From Porphyromonas sp. oral taxon 278 str. W7784 (lineage in GTDB: Bacteria > Bacteroidota > Bacteroidia > Bacteroidales > Porphyromonadaceae): DNA of 42,147 nt. Shown here one piece after another: positions 24,008 to 33,025 of the stretch. Numbering within the stretch: the first letter of the stretch is position 1; each line of letters opens with the position of its first letter. Position numbers and translations under genes: made by a program. Under the pieces are notes generated by a model that saw only the letters and a list, made by a program, of their open reading frames with translations, made no database searches and was not told the origin of the DNA. Location: assembly GCF_000467855.2 (NCBI RefSeq), contig NZ_KI259236.1:43733-85879 (forward strand), read 5' to 3'.

Positions 24008-25228
24008 ATGCCTAAGCAACGGGGATTCCTACCCTTTGTCTTCTACATCTTCATACTGCTCATCTCAGTGGCGGCCCTCTGGGGGACTCTCTATTTGGGA
24101 GAAAGTCTTACCCCTTCGACCCTGCGCCCCACTACCGAAGGAGCGATGACGCTCCGTGGCGCCTTCGCCGACTTCCAGACCAGTGTCTCCCACCATGCCG
24201 ACTCCACGATAGGGGTACTGCTCCTACAGATCCTCATCATCCTCATCGCTGCACGAGCTATGGGCTGGCTCTTCCGTAAGATCCACCAGCCGGCCGTCAT
24301 AGGTGAGATCGTAGCGGGGATACTCCTCGGGCCTTCGCTCTTCGGGCGTGTTGCTCCCGAGACCTTCGAGGCCCTCTTCCCCGCCTCTAGCCTGTCTAAT
24401 ATCCAGCTCTTGAGTAACTTCGGGCTGATCCTCTTCATGTTCGCCGTGGGGATGGAGCTTCGTCTCGGAGACATACGCAAGCAACTTCGCAGTAGCATCA
24501 TCATCAGTCATACGGGGATCTTCATCCCCTTCCTCCTCTCCCTCCCGCTGAGCTATACCATCTATGGTGACTATGCTGCAGGGCTGACGGACTTCACCCC
24601 TTTTGCCCTCTTCATAGGGATAGCCATGAGCATCACGGCCTTCCCTGTGCTGGCACGTATCATCCAGGAGAATAACCTCCAGCGCACGCACCTCGGGAAG
24701 CTCTCCCTCTCTACAGCGGCGGCAGGGGACATCACTGCTTGGCTCATGCTAGCAGCGATCATCGCCATCGCCCAGAGTGGTAGCCTGATGAGCACGGGCT
24801 ACAACCTCCTCTTCCTCATCGTCTATCTGCTGGTGATCTTCGGGATCATCCGTCCGCTCTTCCGTGCTGCGGGTAAGGTGTACAACAATACCGAGGTCAT
24901 CAGCCACGGGATGGTCGGTACGATCTTCATCCTCCTCCTGCTCTCGTCGTACATCACCGAGCTACTGAGTATGCACGCCCTCTTCGGTGCCTTCATGCTC
25001 GGGCTGGTCATGCCTGAGGATCTCTCCTTCCGCAAGATCGTCACGGACAAGATCGAGGATGTCTCCCTCATGCTCTTCCTCCCGCTCTTCTTCGTCTCTA
25101 GTGGACTACAGACGGAGCTCGGCCTCATCGATAGCCCCGAGCGCTGGGCACTCCTCGGCGTCTTCACCCTGATAGCTGTCGTCGGCAAGGTCGGTGGTAC
25201 CTATATCTCTGCCCGTGCTTCGGGTTAG
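24008..25228 (+). pseudogene. CPA2 cation/proton antiporter, N-terminal part ending at in-frame TAG
   Basis: 406 residues forming most of a monovalent cation:proton antiporter-2 membrane domain (KefB/KefC-like fold). One N-terminal helix is followed by a roughly 50-residue exported loop, then helices beginning at LLQILIILIAARAMGWLF; HQPAVIGEIVAGILLGPSLFG is the family hallmark and LSTAAAGDITAWLML carries the transport Asp (Asp241). The frame stops at TAG 25226-25228 after GGTYISARASG, in the middle of a conserved segment, and continues open in the same frame through SPRNSIFLGAFMNTRGLMEL. One base change (for example TTG or TCG to TAG) explains this. As read, the protein lacks the last two or so helices. 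It may be inactive, made as two pieces, or a sequencing error. Confidence 0.8.
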
Positions 25229-25261
25229 AGCCCCCGCAATAGTATCTTCCTCGGAGCCTTC

Positions 25262-26266
25262 ATGAATACCCGTGGACTGATGGAGCTCGTCGTCCTGGGG
25301 ATCGGCTACGAGATGAAGATCCTTCCTCCCGCTATCTATGCCGTCCTCGTGCTGATGACCGTCATCACCACCGTCATGACGATGCCCATGGTACATATGA
25401 TCAATTGGGTCATCCGCCTTGGGGAGCGTCGTCGGGACCGTATCGAGACGATCGACAAGCAGGCTGGGGCTAAGGTACTCCTCTCCTTCGGACGTCCTAG
25501 CTCTGGGGTGACCCTGCTTCGCTTGACGGATCAGCTCCTGCGCCGTGGGGAAGCGCACCCCAATGTCACAGCCCTGCATATCACGACGGATAAGAACATC
25601 AACTCGATCGAAGTAGATAAGTTCTTCGAGGATAGCTTCCGTCCCATCATGCAGGAGGCACAGCAACTGAGCCAGCCCCTAGAGACGGAGCACCTCGTAG
25701 CAGACGAAGTCGAAGGGACAATCCTCTCTAAGCTCACGGCAGAGAAGTACAACCTACTCATCGTCGGTGCTGGTGTGCGTCTCTCCTCCGACGAAGATGA
25801 CCGAGAGGCTACTACCATGCGTCAGCAGATGAAGCGTCGTGTAGGGAGCTTCTCCGTGCGTACGACCGAGTCACTCCTGACGATCCACAGCATGCTCCGT
25901 GACAAGATGGCCTACTTCGTCCATCGGGCACCTTGCTCCGTAGGGGTACTCCTCAGTCGCTCCTTCCATTCCCCGAAGAATATCCTCCTTTATATAGCTA
26001 ATCCTGGAGACCTGCGCCTACTGCCCTATGCACGCACCATGGCTGAGAACAACAAGGCGACGCTACGCATCATCGCTAGTCGAGACCTTCCGCCTCAGAG
26101 CCTCAGCTTGCATCCAGGCGAAGAGCTTCTCCCGGATAAGCTCCTATCACTTCCCGAAGGGTGCGACCTGGTCGTCGTCAGCTACACCCATTGGCAGGAA
26201 GCCTTCGACACGTGCGAAGACCTCCTCTCACAACTGCCCTCGACACTTATCCTCAATCTCAAGTAG
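25262..26266 (+). pseudogene. CPA2 cation/proton antiporter, C-terminal part with USP-like domain
   Basis: Continuation of the same frame as the N-terminal part, starting here at the first ATG after the TAG (the Met of the conserved GAFMNTRGLMEL motif). 334 residues: the final membrane helices (IYAVLVLMTVITTVMTMPMVHMINWVI) then a cytoplasmic region of two universal-stress-protein-like folds (AKVLLSFGRPSSGVTLLRL, YNLLIVGAGVRL, LVVVSYTHWQEAF). Together the halves plus the 11 codons between make about 752 residues, the usual length of such Bacteroidetes antiporters. No Shine-Dalgarno is evident before the ATG, so independent translation is doubtful. The sequence shows no further damage, so the stop is recent, tolerated, or artefactual. 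glgB follows after 53 bases. Confidence 0.75.
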
Positions 26267-26319
26267 CACCCTTCTCACTCTCACCCGCCCAAAGGCACAC
26301 ATACATCACAGACACGACT

Positions 26320-28335
26320 ATGACGAAGTTAGTAGCAAACGACCCTTGGCTCAAGCCCTATGAAGAGCGTATACGCCGTCGCATGGAGTTCACCCACGCT
26401 CGTGAGCGATCCATCACTCAGGGAGGGGATATCCCTCTGGAGCAGTTCGCCGATGGCTACCTTCACTATGGCTTGCACCGAGATAAGAAGAAGGGTTGCT
26501 GGATCCTCAGGGAGTTCCTCCCCGGTGCACATAGCGTCCAGCTCATAGGCTCCTTCAACGATTGGCAACGCATGTCCGTCTGGAAGCTCAAGCGTGTCGA
26601 TGACTATGGCAACTGGGAGATCCATATCTCCGATCAGGTACTGCACCATGGAGACCTCTACCGCCTCTTCGTCTGCTGGGGCCATGACTGTGGAGAGCGC
26701 ATCCCTGCATGGGCAAGCCGTGTAGTTCAGGACAGCCAGACGGGTATCTTCAGCGCTCAGGTCTGGGATCCCGAAGAGCCCTACGTCTTCCGCAATGCTC
26801 GCCCAGGGAAGCGAGACGAAGCACTCATGATCTACGAGTGTCATGTAGGTATGTCCTCGGAGGAGGGTAAGGTAAGTACGTATAGAGAGTTCCAAGAGCA
26901 GGTACTCCCACGTGTCGTCGACCTTGGCTACAATGCTATACAGATCATGGCCGTGCAGGAGCATCCCTACTATGGATCCTTTGGCTACCATGTCTCGAGC
27001 TTCTATGCACCGAGTAGTCGCTTCGGTACACCTGATGACCTGAAGGCACTGATCGATGCTGCCCATGGGCTTGGGCTGAAGGTCATCATGGATCTGGTAC
27101 ATAGCCATGCGGTGCGCAATGAGGTCGAAGGCCTTGCCCGCTACGATGGATCACGTACCCTCTTCTTCCACGAAGGACCTCGTGGCGACCATCCTGCTTG
27201 GGATTCACTCTGCTTCGACTATGGGCGAAACAATGTGATGCACTTCCTTCTCTCGAACTGTAAGTACTGGCTAGAAGTCTTCCAGTTCGATGGCTTCCGC
27301 TTTGATGGTGTCTCATCGATGCTCTACTATAATCATGGGCTAGGGGAGAGCTTCAATTCCTATTCGGACTACTTCAATGGTCTGCAGGATGCCGATGCTA
27401 TGGCCTACCTGACCCTAGCCAATAAGCTCATCCATAGCGTCTATCCTGATGCCATCACGATCGCAGAGGAGGTGAGCGGTATGCCAGGGCTGGCTTCTCC
27501 TATAGAGGATGGTGGCTTCGGCTTCGACTACCGCCTGTCGATGAATATCCCTGACTTCTGGACGAAGCTCATCACCGAGCGTCCTGACGAAGAGTGGAGT
27601 CCAGGTGCTATCTGGTACGAACTGACGAACCGCCGTGAGGAGGAGAAGACGATCAGCTATGCAGAGAGCCACGACCAAGCCCTCGTCGGAGATAAGACGA
27701 TCATCTTCCGTCTGGCTGATGCTGAGATGTACTGGCACATGAGCCATTCGACCCGCACGCTACAGACGGATAGAGCCGTAGCTCTGGATAAGCTCATTCG
27801 CCTAGCTACCGTGGCGACGATGAATGGAGGATACCTGAACTTCATGGGGAACGAGTTTGGTCATCCCGAGTGGATCGACTTCCCTCGTGAAGGCAATGGC
27901 TGGTCGTACCACTACGCACGCCGTCAGTGGAGCCTAGCGGACAACAAGGATCTTCTCTATCACGACCTACAGAGCTTCGACAAGGCGATGGTGCATCTCG
28001 TGGCCTCTTCCCCAGAGTTCACCGCCTGCTCACTCCAGCAGTATCACATCCAAGAAGAGGAGCAGATCCTAGCCTTTGGTCGTGGCGATCTCATCTTCGT
28101 CTTCAACTTCCATCCCACCCGCTCCTACACCGACTATCAGATCCTACTTCCTAAGGGGAGCTACACCGTCGTACTCGACACCGATAGCAAGGACTTCGGG
28201 GGGTATGCTCTGGTAGACGACACACTGACCTACCAGTCTCTACCGTACGAGGCCAAGACGCTCGACTGCGAGGCTCTGGCGCCACTCGCCCTCTACATCC
28301 CCTCCCGCACTGCTCTAGTGCTCCGACGCAAATAA
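26320..28335 (+). CDS. glgB: 1,4-alpha-glucan branching enzyme, GH13 eukaryote-like subfamily
   Basis: 671-residue branching enzyme that makes alpha-1,6 branches in glycogen. An N-terminal helical segment and CBM48 domain (about 60-165, SVQLIGSFNDWQR) precede a GH13 barrel: DLVHSHAVRN, GFRFDGVSSM (nucleophile Asp329), TIAEEVSGMPG (acid/base Glu383) and YAESHDQALVG (Asp452), then FMGNEFGHPEWIDFPREGNG and an all-beta C-terminal domain. The AEEVSGMP and NGWSYHYARRQW motifs place it with the animal/plant-like GH13_8 group rather than the enteric GlgB type, as is common in Bacteroidetes. The start at 26320 is chosen from the family opening (MTKLVANDPWLKPYEERIRRR) and lack of overlap; an earlier in-frame start overlaps the antiporter gene. 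prs follows after 53 bases. Confidence 0.93.
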   Translation: MTKLVANDPWLKPYEERIRRRMEFTHARERSITQGGDIPLEQFADGYLHYGLHRDKKKGCWILREFLPGAHSVQLIGSFNDWQRMSVWKLKRVDDYGNWEIHISDQVLHHGDLYRLFVCWGHDCGERIPAWASRVVQDSQTGIFSAQVWDPEEPYVFRNARPGKRDEALMIYECHVGMSSEEGKVSTYREFQEQVLPRVVDLGYNAIQIMAVQEHPYYGSFGYHVSSFYAPSSRFGTPDDLKALIDAAHGLGLKVIMDLVHSHAVRNEVEGLARYDGSRTLFFHEGPRGDHPAWDSLCFDYGRNNVMHFLLSNCKYWLEVFQFDGFRFDGVSSMLYYNHGLGESFNSYSDYFNGLQDADAMAYLTLANKLIHSVYPDAITIAEEVSGMPGLASPIEDGGFGFDYRLSMNIPDFWTKLITERPDEEWSPGAIWYELTNRREEEKTISYAESHDQALVGDKTIIFRLADAEMYWHMSHSTRTLQTDRAVALDKLIRLATVATMNGGYLNFMGNEFGHPEWIDFPREGNGWSYHYARRQWSLADNKDLLYHDLQSFDKAMVHLVASSPEFTACSLQQYHIQEEEQILAFGRGDLIFVFNFHPTRSYTDYQILLPKGSYTVVLDTDSKDFGGYALVDDTLTYQSLPYEAKTLDCEALAPLALYIPSRTALVLRRK

Positions 28336-28388
28336 GTAGAAGAAAAGACTCCCCACAATGGAGAGCCCGATAATATTCATACACCCTA

Positions 28389-29333
28389 ATGGCTATTGAT
28401 ACTAAGAATGTTGCCATCTTCGCAGGCTCAGCTTCGACGGATCTGGCAGCTAAGATCGCCGAGGCTCTAGGACTGCACCTAGGCGACATGCAAGTAGAGC
28501 ACTTCGCAGACGGAGAGTTCTCTGTCTACTACAAGGACAGCATCCGTGGTAAGGATGTCTTCCTTGTCCAGTCTACCTATCCATCTTCGGATAATATCAT
28601 GGAGCTCCTCCTGATGATCGATGCTGCTAAGCGTGCTTCGGCGCACTACATCGCAGCAGTGATCCCTTACTTCGGGTGGGCTCGCCAGGATCGTAAGGAT
28701 AAGCCACGTGTCTCTATCGGAGCTAAGCTCATGGCTGACCTACTGAGCACTGCTGGGGTGACCCGTGTCATCACGATGGACCTGCACGCAGACCAGATCC
28801 AGGGCTTCTTCAATGTCCCTGTAGACCACCTCTACGCTTCGATGGTCTTCATCGACTATCTACGCCAGACTTCCGACCTCTCGCGCACGGTGATCGCTAC
28901 GCCTGACGTCGGTGGGGCTAAGCGTGCTAACTCGTATGCGAAGTTCCTCGGTGTGCCCATGGTCATCTGTCATAAGAGCCGCGCCAAGGCCAACGAAGTC
29001 GCCGAGATGACCATCATCGGTGATGTGGAGGGTAAGGACGTCATCCTCGTGGACGACATCGTCGATACGGCGGGTACGATCTGCAAGGCTGCTGACCTGA
29101 TGATGGCTAATGGGGCTCGTAGCGTACGTGCTGCTGCCAGCCATGCTGTGCTCAGCGATCCTGCTACGGAGCGTATCAATGCCTCTGCGCTCAAGGAGAT
29201 CATCTTCACCGATTCCATCCCCTTACGCAAGCAGTCGGACAAGATCCACATCGTCTCGGTGGCTAATATCTTCGCTGAGGCGATCAACCGTGTGATTAAC
29301 CACGAGTCGATCAGCATCCTCTACTCTATCTAG
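28389..29333 (+). CDS. prs: Ribose-phosphate pyrophosphokinase (PRPP synthetase)
   Basis: 314-residue cytoplasmic enzyme making PRPP from ribose 5-phosphate and ATP, feeding nucleotide, histidine and tryptophan synthesis. Class I features: VAIFAGSASTDLAAKIAEAL, EHFADGEFSVYY (about 37-48), the YFGWARQDRKDKPRVSIGAKL flexible-loop/ATP site, MDLHADQIQGFFNVPVDHLYA, and the PRPP loop VDDIVDTAGT (221-230) with Asp222 and Asp223. Full length, with no oddities. It follows glgB closely and is ended by a strong terminator, so the two genes can share a transcript. Confidence 0.97.
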   Translation: MAIDTKNVAIFAGSASTDLAAKIAEALGLHLGDMQVEHFADGEFSVYYKDSIRGKDVFLVQSTYPSSDNIMELLLMIDAAKRASAHYIAAVIPYFGWARQDRKDKPRVSIGAKLMADLLSTAGVTRVITMDLHADQIQGFFNVPVDHLYASMVFIDYLRQTSDLSRTVIATPDVGGAKRANSYAKFLGVPMVICHKSRAKANEVAEMTIIGDVEGKDVILVDDIVDTAGTICKAADLMMANGARSVRAAASHAVLSDPATERINASALKEIIFTDSIPLRKQSDKIHIVSVANIFAEAINRVINHESISILYSI

Positions 29334-29374
29334 CGGTCGGGGAGTTCGCTGAGCTCCCGGCATGACCCTACGAA

Positions 29375-29416
29375 GATCGGTCGCTCCGTCCTAGGATGGA
29401 GCGACCGATCTTTTTT
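29375..29416 (+). terminator. Intrinsic terminator after prs
   Basis: GATCGGTCGCTCC pairs perfectly with GGAGCGACCGATC around a 10-base loop (29388-29397), followed by TTTTTT. Confidence 0.9.
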
Positions 29417-29540
29417 GGTTCGAATAGCCTGATTTTTGCCTGTCTTAATTGGGGTGAAAAGCGGTGTGGGAAAACTAGGGGTTTCCTTGGGGAAAGCTCC
29501 CCATCCTCTAAGGCATTTTCGTTCGCCCTCGGGAAGGGCT

Positions 29541-29622
29541 CTGGGGAAACCTACTGTAGGTCGTCGATGCGACCCACGGTGGGTCGCAGTAGGTTTTTTC
29601 GGCGACCTACCGTAGGTTGTTT
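29541..29622. repeat. Composite palindrome element, type 1 copy D (reverse orientation, deleted)
   Basis: Read on the minus strand it gives ACCTACGGTAGGTCGC, the CGAAAAA linker, the left arm only of unit 2 (ACCTACT), then GCGACCCACCGTGGGTCGC and a last ACCTACAGTAGGT. It is thus the only inverted copy here and has lost the right arm of unit 2. Unit 3 has changes on both arms (ACCCAC with GTGGGT) that keep it palindromic, a compensatory pair relative to the other copies. It lies in the 455-base gap between the prs terminator and manC, which also holds the manC promoter and nothing else I recognise. Confidence 0.75.
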
Positions 29623-29742
29623 TTGGCAGCTCTCCCGAGAGCCCTAATTGAAGGGGGGATTCATTTGGCCGCTCAGCATCGGTCCTTCGAGGGGTACTTT
29701 GGTATTTCTACGTCATTATGCTCATCGTATGGCTTAATTACC

Positions 29743-29750
29743 TATATTTG
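29743..29750 (+). promoter_or_regulatory. Promoter -7 box for manC
   Basis: TATATTTG matches TAnnTTTG, 38 bases before the manC ATG. Confidence 0.55.
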
Positions 29751-29788
29751 TGTAGTTATAGTAACCCGGATAGTTAATTATAGAGACT

Positions 29789-30877
29789 ATGCACACAGAC
29801 AACTATTGTGTCATCATGGGGGGCGGCGTCGGAAGTCGCTTCTGGCCCTACAGCCGTGAGACCAAGCCGAAGCAGTTCCTTGACATCTTCGCTACTGGTC
29901 GTTCTCTCCTGCAGATGACGTTTGATCGCTTCTCTAAGGTGATCCCCAAAGAGAACTTTGTCGTCGTAACCAATGCCATCTACCGAGACCTCGTCCTCGA
30001 GCAACTCCCCGAGCTGACCCCAGGGCAGATCTTGCTGGAGCCCATGCGTCGCAATACAGCTCCCTGTATCGGCTGGGCAACCTATCATATCTATGCCAAG
30101 AATCCCAACGCTAATATTCTTGTCACCCCTGCTGACCATCTGATCCTCCAGGAGGATGTCTTCGACGAAGCTATCCGCCTATCGCTGGAGTATGTGCGTG
30201 AGCACCCGAAGCTCGTGACTCTGGGTGTCCGTCCCTCTCGCCCCGAGACCGGCTACGGATATATCCAGTTCACCGATGCCGAGGAGGAGCACTTTGTGAA
30301 GGTGAAGACCTTCACCGAGAAGCCTAATCTTGAGATGGCCAAGGTATTCTACGAGAGTGGTGAGTTCCTGTGGAATAGTGGGATGTTCGCTTGGAATGTC
30401 CGCACGATCTTAGAAGCCTTCAACCACCACCTGCCTGCCCTGACCTCCGTCCTCGACGAGGTGAATGGCGCCTATGCTACGGCTGAGGAGCAGGACCGTG
30501 TAGGGGCGATCTTCTCTCAGTGCCCCAATATCTCTATTGACTACGCTGTGCTGGAGAAGGCCGACAATGTGATGGTCCTCCCTGTGGACTTTGGCTGGGC
30601 GGACCTCGGCACTTGGGGCTCACTCTACGAGCTCAAGCGTGAGGAGCCCGAGGCGAATGTCGCACTACACACCGAGGCCCTCTTCTACGAGGCTAAGGGG
30701 AACATCGTCTCGCTCGATGGAGATGAGAGCGAACAGCTCGTCGTCGTCCAAGGCATCGATGACTGCATCGTCGCTCAGAGCAAGGGTGTCCTGCTCATCT
30801 GCAAGCGTGACCAAGAGCAGCGCATCAAGGAGTTCATGGGCGATGCCTCGGAGCGCTACAAGAAGAAGTTTGACTAG
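29789..30877 (+). CDS. manC: Mannose-1-phosphate guanylyltransferase
   Basis: 362-residue nucleotidyltransferase producing GDP-mannose from mannose 1-phosphate and GTP, the precursor for mannose and fucose in surface glycans. The N-terminal Rossmann-like domain shows GGGVGSRFWP (11-20) and TKPKQF (25-30), the GTP/pyrophosphorylase signature; EPMRRNTAPCIGWA, VTPADHLIL, RPETGYGYI and FTEKP are further family motifs, with GWADLGTWGSLYEL near the end. It is the short form without the phosphomannose isomerase domain. Single gene between its own promoter and a perfect-palindrome terminator; no capsule cluster is adjacent. Confidence 0.94.
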   Translation: MHTDNYCVIMGGGVGSRFWPYSRETKPKQFLDIFATGRSLLQMTFDRFSKVIPKENFVVVTNAIYRDLVLEQLPELTPGQILLEPMRRNTAPCIGWATYHIYAKNPNANILVTPADHLILQEDVFDEAIRLSLEYVREHPKLVTLGVRPSRPETGYGYIQFTDAEEEHFVKVKTFTEKPNLEMAKVFYESGEFLWNSGMFAWNVRTILEAFNHHLPALTSVLDEVNGAYATAEEQDRVGAIFSQCPNISIDYAVLEKADNVMVLPVDFGWADLGTWGSLYELKREEPEANVALHTEALFYEAKGNIVSLDGDESEQLVVVQGIDDCIVAQSKGVLLICKRDQEQRIKEFMGDASERYKKKFD

Positions 30878-30934
30878 TTAGCCTCAGCGGAGGTCTTATC
30901 CTTTCCCTTCCGAAGCTTAGTGCTAACTAAAGGC

Positions 30935-30976
30935 AAGAGCCCCTGGATCACGATCGTGATCCAGGGGCTCTTTTAT
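30935..30976. terminator. Perfect 38-bp palindrome, bidirectional terminator
   Basis: AAGAGCCCCTGGATCACGAT is followed directly by its exact reverse complement (30935-30972) and then TTTA. It lies between convergent manC and ispF and can terminate both. Confidence 0.9.
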
Positions 30977-31015
30977 TGGGGGAGGACGAAGGGAGGTGAT
31001 CTACCTCCCTAGTGC

Positions 31016-31516
31016 TTATTCGAGGGCCGAAGCGTAGGCGATGAGCGCCGTAGCATAGGCGGCCATCCCTTCCCGGTGCCCGACGAAGCCCATACGCTCC
31101 GAGGTGGTCGCCTTCAGAGAGATCGCTGAGACGGGGATACCCATCACCTCGGCCATCACTCGGCGCATCTCGGGGATGTGGGGATTGAGCTTGGGGGCTT
31201 CGGCTGCGACAGTAGCGTCGATATTGCCGATCTCGTAGCCTGCCTCACGGATGAGCTGGCAGGTACGCTCCAGAAGGATCTTGCTGTCGATCCCCTTGAA
31301 CGCCATATCTGTCGGGGGGAAGTGCACCCCGATATCTCCTAGGGCAGCTGCCCCTAGGAGGGCATCACAGACAGCGTGCAGGAGGACATCGGCGTCCGAA
31401 TGGCCTTCGAGACCCTGCTCGTAGGGGATCTTGATACCGCCTAGCCAGAGTTCGTAGCCGTCGCTCAGTCGGTGGACGTCGTAGCCGAAGCCAGTACGGA
31501 AGGGTATTTGTCGCAT
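31016..31516 (-). CDS. ispF: 2-C-methyl-D-erythritol 2,4-cyclodiphosphate synthase
   Basis: 166-residue trimeric zinc enzyme of the non-mevalonate isoprenoid pathway, converting CDP-methylerythritol 2-phosphate to the cyclodiphosphate with release of CMP. Zinc ligands are visible as GYDVH (Asp13, His15) and His47 in EGHSDADVLLH. Other family motifs are GDIGVHFPPTD, ATVAAEAPKLNPH and the C-terminal KATTSERMGFVGHREGMAAYA. The start at 31516 (MRQIPFRTGFGYDVH) is used because a longer frame would overlap the porV gene and adds unrelated residues. It lies 16 bases after porV on the same strand; in Porphyromonas gingivalis, to my knowledge, ispF likewise follows porV. Confidence 0.95.
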   Translation of the reverse strand: MRQIPFRTGFGYDVHRLSDGYELWLGGIKIPYEQGLEGHSDADVLLHAVCDALLGAAALGDIGVHFPPTDMAFKGIDSKILLERTCQLIREAGYEIGNIDATVAAEAPKLNPHIPEMRRVMAEVMGIPVSAISLKATTSERMGFVGHREGMAAYATALIAYASALE

Positions 31517-31532
31517 GGAGATGGAGAGATAC

Positions 31533-32678
31533 TTATTTGAAGAGGCTTCGCAGACCCTCGATGTCGAAGGCGAGGTTGAAGCGGAGGGTTTGATCAAGAG
31601 GATTGTCGGAGATCGTCGACATCAGATAGGAGGCATCGACACGGAAGGCGCTTATACGGAAGCCTGCCCCTGCGGTGAAGGCCTGTAGGTTGCCCTTGGT
31701 GGGGTGCAGATAGCTGTAGCCTGCCCGCATGAAGAACTTATCGTTGTAGTTGTACTCCGCTCCTATGCTCCAGTGCACTTCCTTCAGCTCTTCGGAGAAG
31801 CCTCCAGGAGCGTCGGTGAAGCTTCGGAAGATCCCCGAGACTGCTGAGATCTTCTGGTACTCTTCGGCCTTCTTAGCATCGCCAAGTGGGGGCGTGGGTA
31901 CGAGGAGCTTATTGGCTTCGACGTTGAGGGAGATCATGTTCAGCTCATCGATAGGGTAGAGGAGACCCGTACCGATGCCGAGGTTAGCGGGGACAAAGGA
32001 ACTGGTGGTCCCACCGTCGAAGGAGATCTTCGACCCGATATTGCGGACATTGAAGCCCAGTGACCAGAGGCTCTCAGCGCTACCGATGCTGATGTACTTG
32101 CGTAGGTAGCCTGAGATGTCGGCCGTCAGTGCCGAGCCAGGGTTATTCCCCTGCTCCTTGGTCCCTTGGTCGGAGTGTATATAGCGTAGAGCGACCGCCA
32201 TGGAGTAGCTCTCGGAGAGCTTGCGGGAGTAGCTGGCGTCGATGGCGAATTCATTCGGGTGCGCTTCACCTAGGCTTCTGCCCGAAGCATCCCAGGAGGG
32301 GAGCTTGCCCATGGTGAAGTAGCGCAGAGAGGCCCCCAGTGCTTGGCGGTCATCTTCGCCAAGCTTCATGTAGCCCGAGACCTGCATCAGGGCGATGTCG
32401 CTCACCAGACGGGAGAGCCAAGGGGTATAGCCGAGAGTGAAGCCCGCCTTGCTGGTGATGAAGGCAAACTTAGCGGGGTTCCAATACTGCGAATAGGGGT
32501 CGGGGGTGGTGGAAGTCCCTTGGTCACCCATCCCTGCGGCGCGAGCGTCGGGTGTGATCTGAAGGGAAGGGACGGCAGCTGTCACGGGGTTGAAGTACTT
32601 AGCTTCTTGGGCTTGTGCCTGGAGGCTTCCTCCGAGGGCACATAGTGTCAGTGCGGTAAGGATTGTCTTTTGGTTCAT
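31533..32678 (-). CDS. porV: Type IX secretion system outer membrane protein PorV
   Basis: 381-residue FadL-like outer membrane beta-barrel, PorV (LptO). PorV receives T9SS cargo with C-terminal signals from the translocon and delivers it to the PorU sortase, which attaches it to A-LPS. The signal peptide (about residues 1-23, ending QAQAQ) is followed by the hallmark region YFNPVTAAVPSLQITPDARAAGMGDQGTSTTPDPYSQYWNPAKFAF. Alternating-strand Gly/aromatic repeats run to the end with a C-terminal strand (TLRFNLAFDIEGLRSLFK). It is co-oriented with ispF 16 bases downstream. porU, usually immediately upstream, is absent: 691 bases of intergenic DNA and divergent alaS lie there. No T9SS cargo is evident in the window. 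Confidence 0.92.
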   Translation of the reverse strand: MNQKTILTALTLCALGGSLQAQAQEAKYFNPVTAAVPSLQITPDARAAGMGDQGTSTTPDPYSQYWNPAKFAFITSKAGFTLGYTPWLSRLVSDIALMQVSGYMKLGEDDRQALGASLRYFTMGKLPSWDASGRSLGEAHPNEFAIDASYSRKLSESYSMAVALRYIHSDQGTKEQGNNPGSALTADISGYLRKYISIGSAESLWSLGFNVRNIGSKISFDGGTTSSFVPANLGIGTGLLYPIDELNMISLNVEANKLLVPTPPLGDAKKAEEYQKISAVSGIFRSFTDAPGGFSEELKEVHWSIGAEYNYNDKFFMRAGYSYLHPTKGNLQAFTAGAGFRISAFRVDASYLMSTISDNPLDQTLRFNLAFDIEGLRSLFK

Positions 32679-32746
32679 AACGGTTTGGGCTACCTTTTTC
32701 CGAAGGGAAAGCTAGGAGAAGTCTCGTCTAGCTAGATAATGTAGGA

Positions 32747-32754
32747 CAAATATA
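32747..32754 (-). promoter_or_regulatory. Promoter -7 box for porV-ispF
   Basis: The minus strand reads TATATTTG, 69 bases before the porV start. It indicates porV has its own promoter here rather than being transcribed through from porU. Confidence 0.5.
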
Positions 32755-33025
32755 CGACTATCCCTTGTATATCTGTCTATTACTTCCGAAGATCTATGTT
32801 CTCGATGTCTTCTCCCGCATAGTCCGTAGCTAAGAGCGTGTACGCACCACTCTCTTTCCCCGCTCCTTTTCCTTAGGTTTCACCTCCCAAGATACGCCCT
32901 GAAGCTCAGCTCACAGAGCCATGATCCCTCCGCCTCCCACCAAGCATCACCACCCCTCAAACTAGTGCAATTCGTCCCTCCCTAAATTCAGCCTCGATCT
33001 ACCCCTCTAGAATGGGGCTTTGGGA

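Noticed and set aside
24224-24691. Long minus-strand frame opposite the antiporter, and similar long antisense frames opposite aroB, glgB, alaS and norZ
   Set aside because: They mirror the codon periodicity of well-identified genes on the other strand and show no domain.
25226-25228. Programmed UAG read-through or pyrrolysine in the antiporter
   Set aside because: TAG is a normal terminal codon of several intact genes here and no downstream element or reason for recoding is seen; a nonsense mutation or sequence error is simpler.
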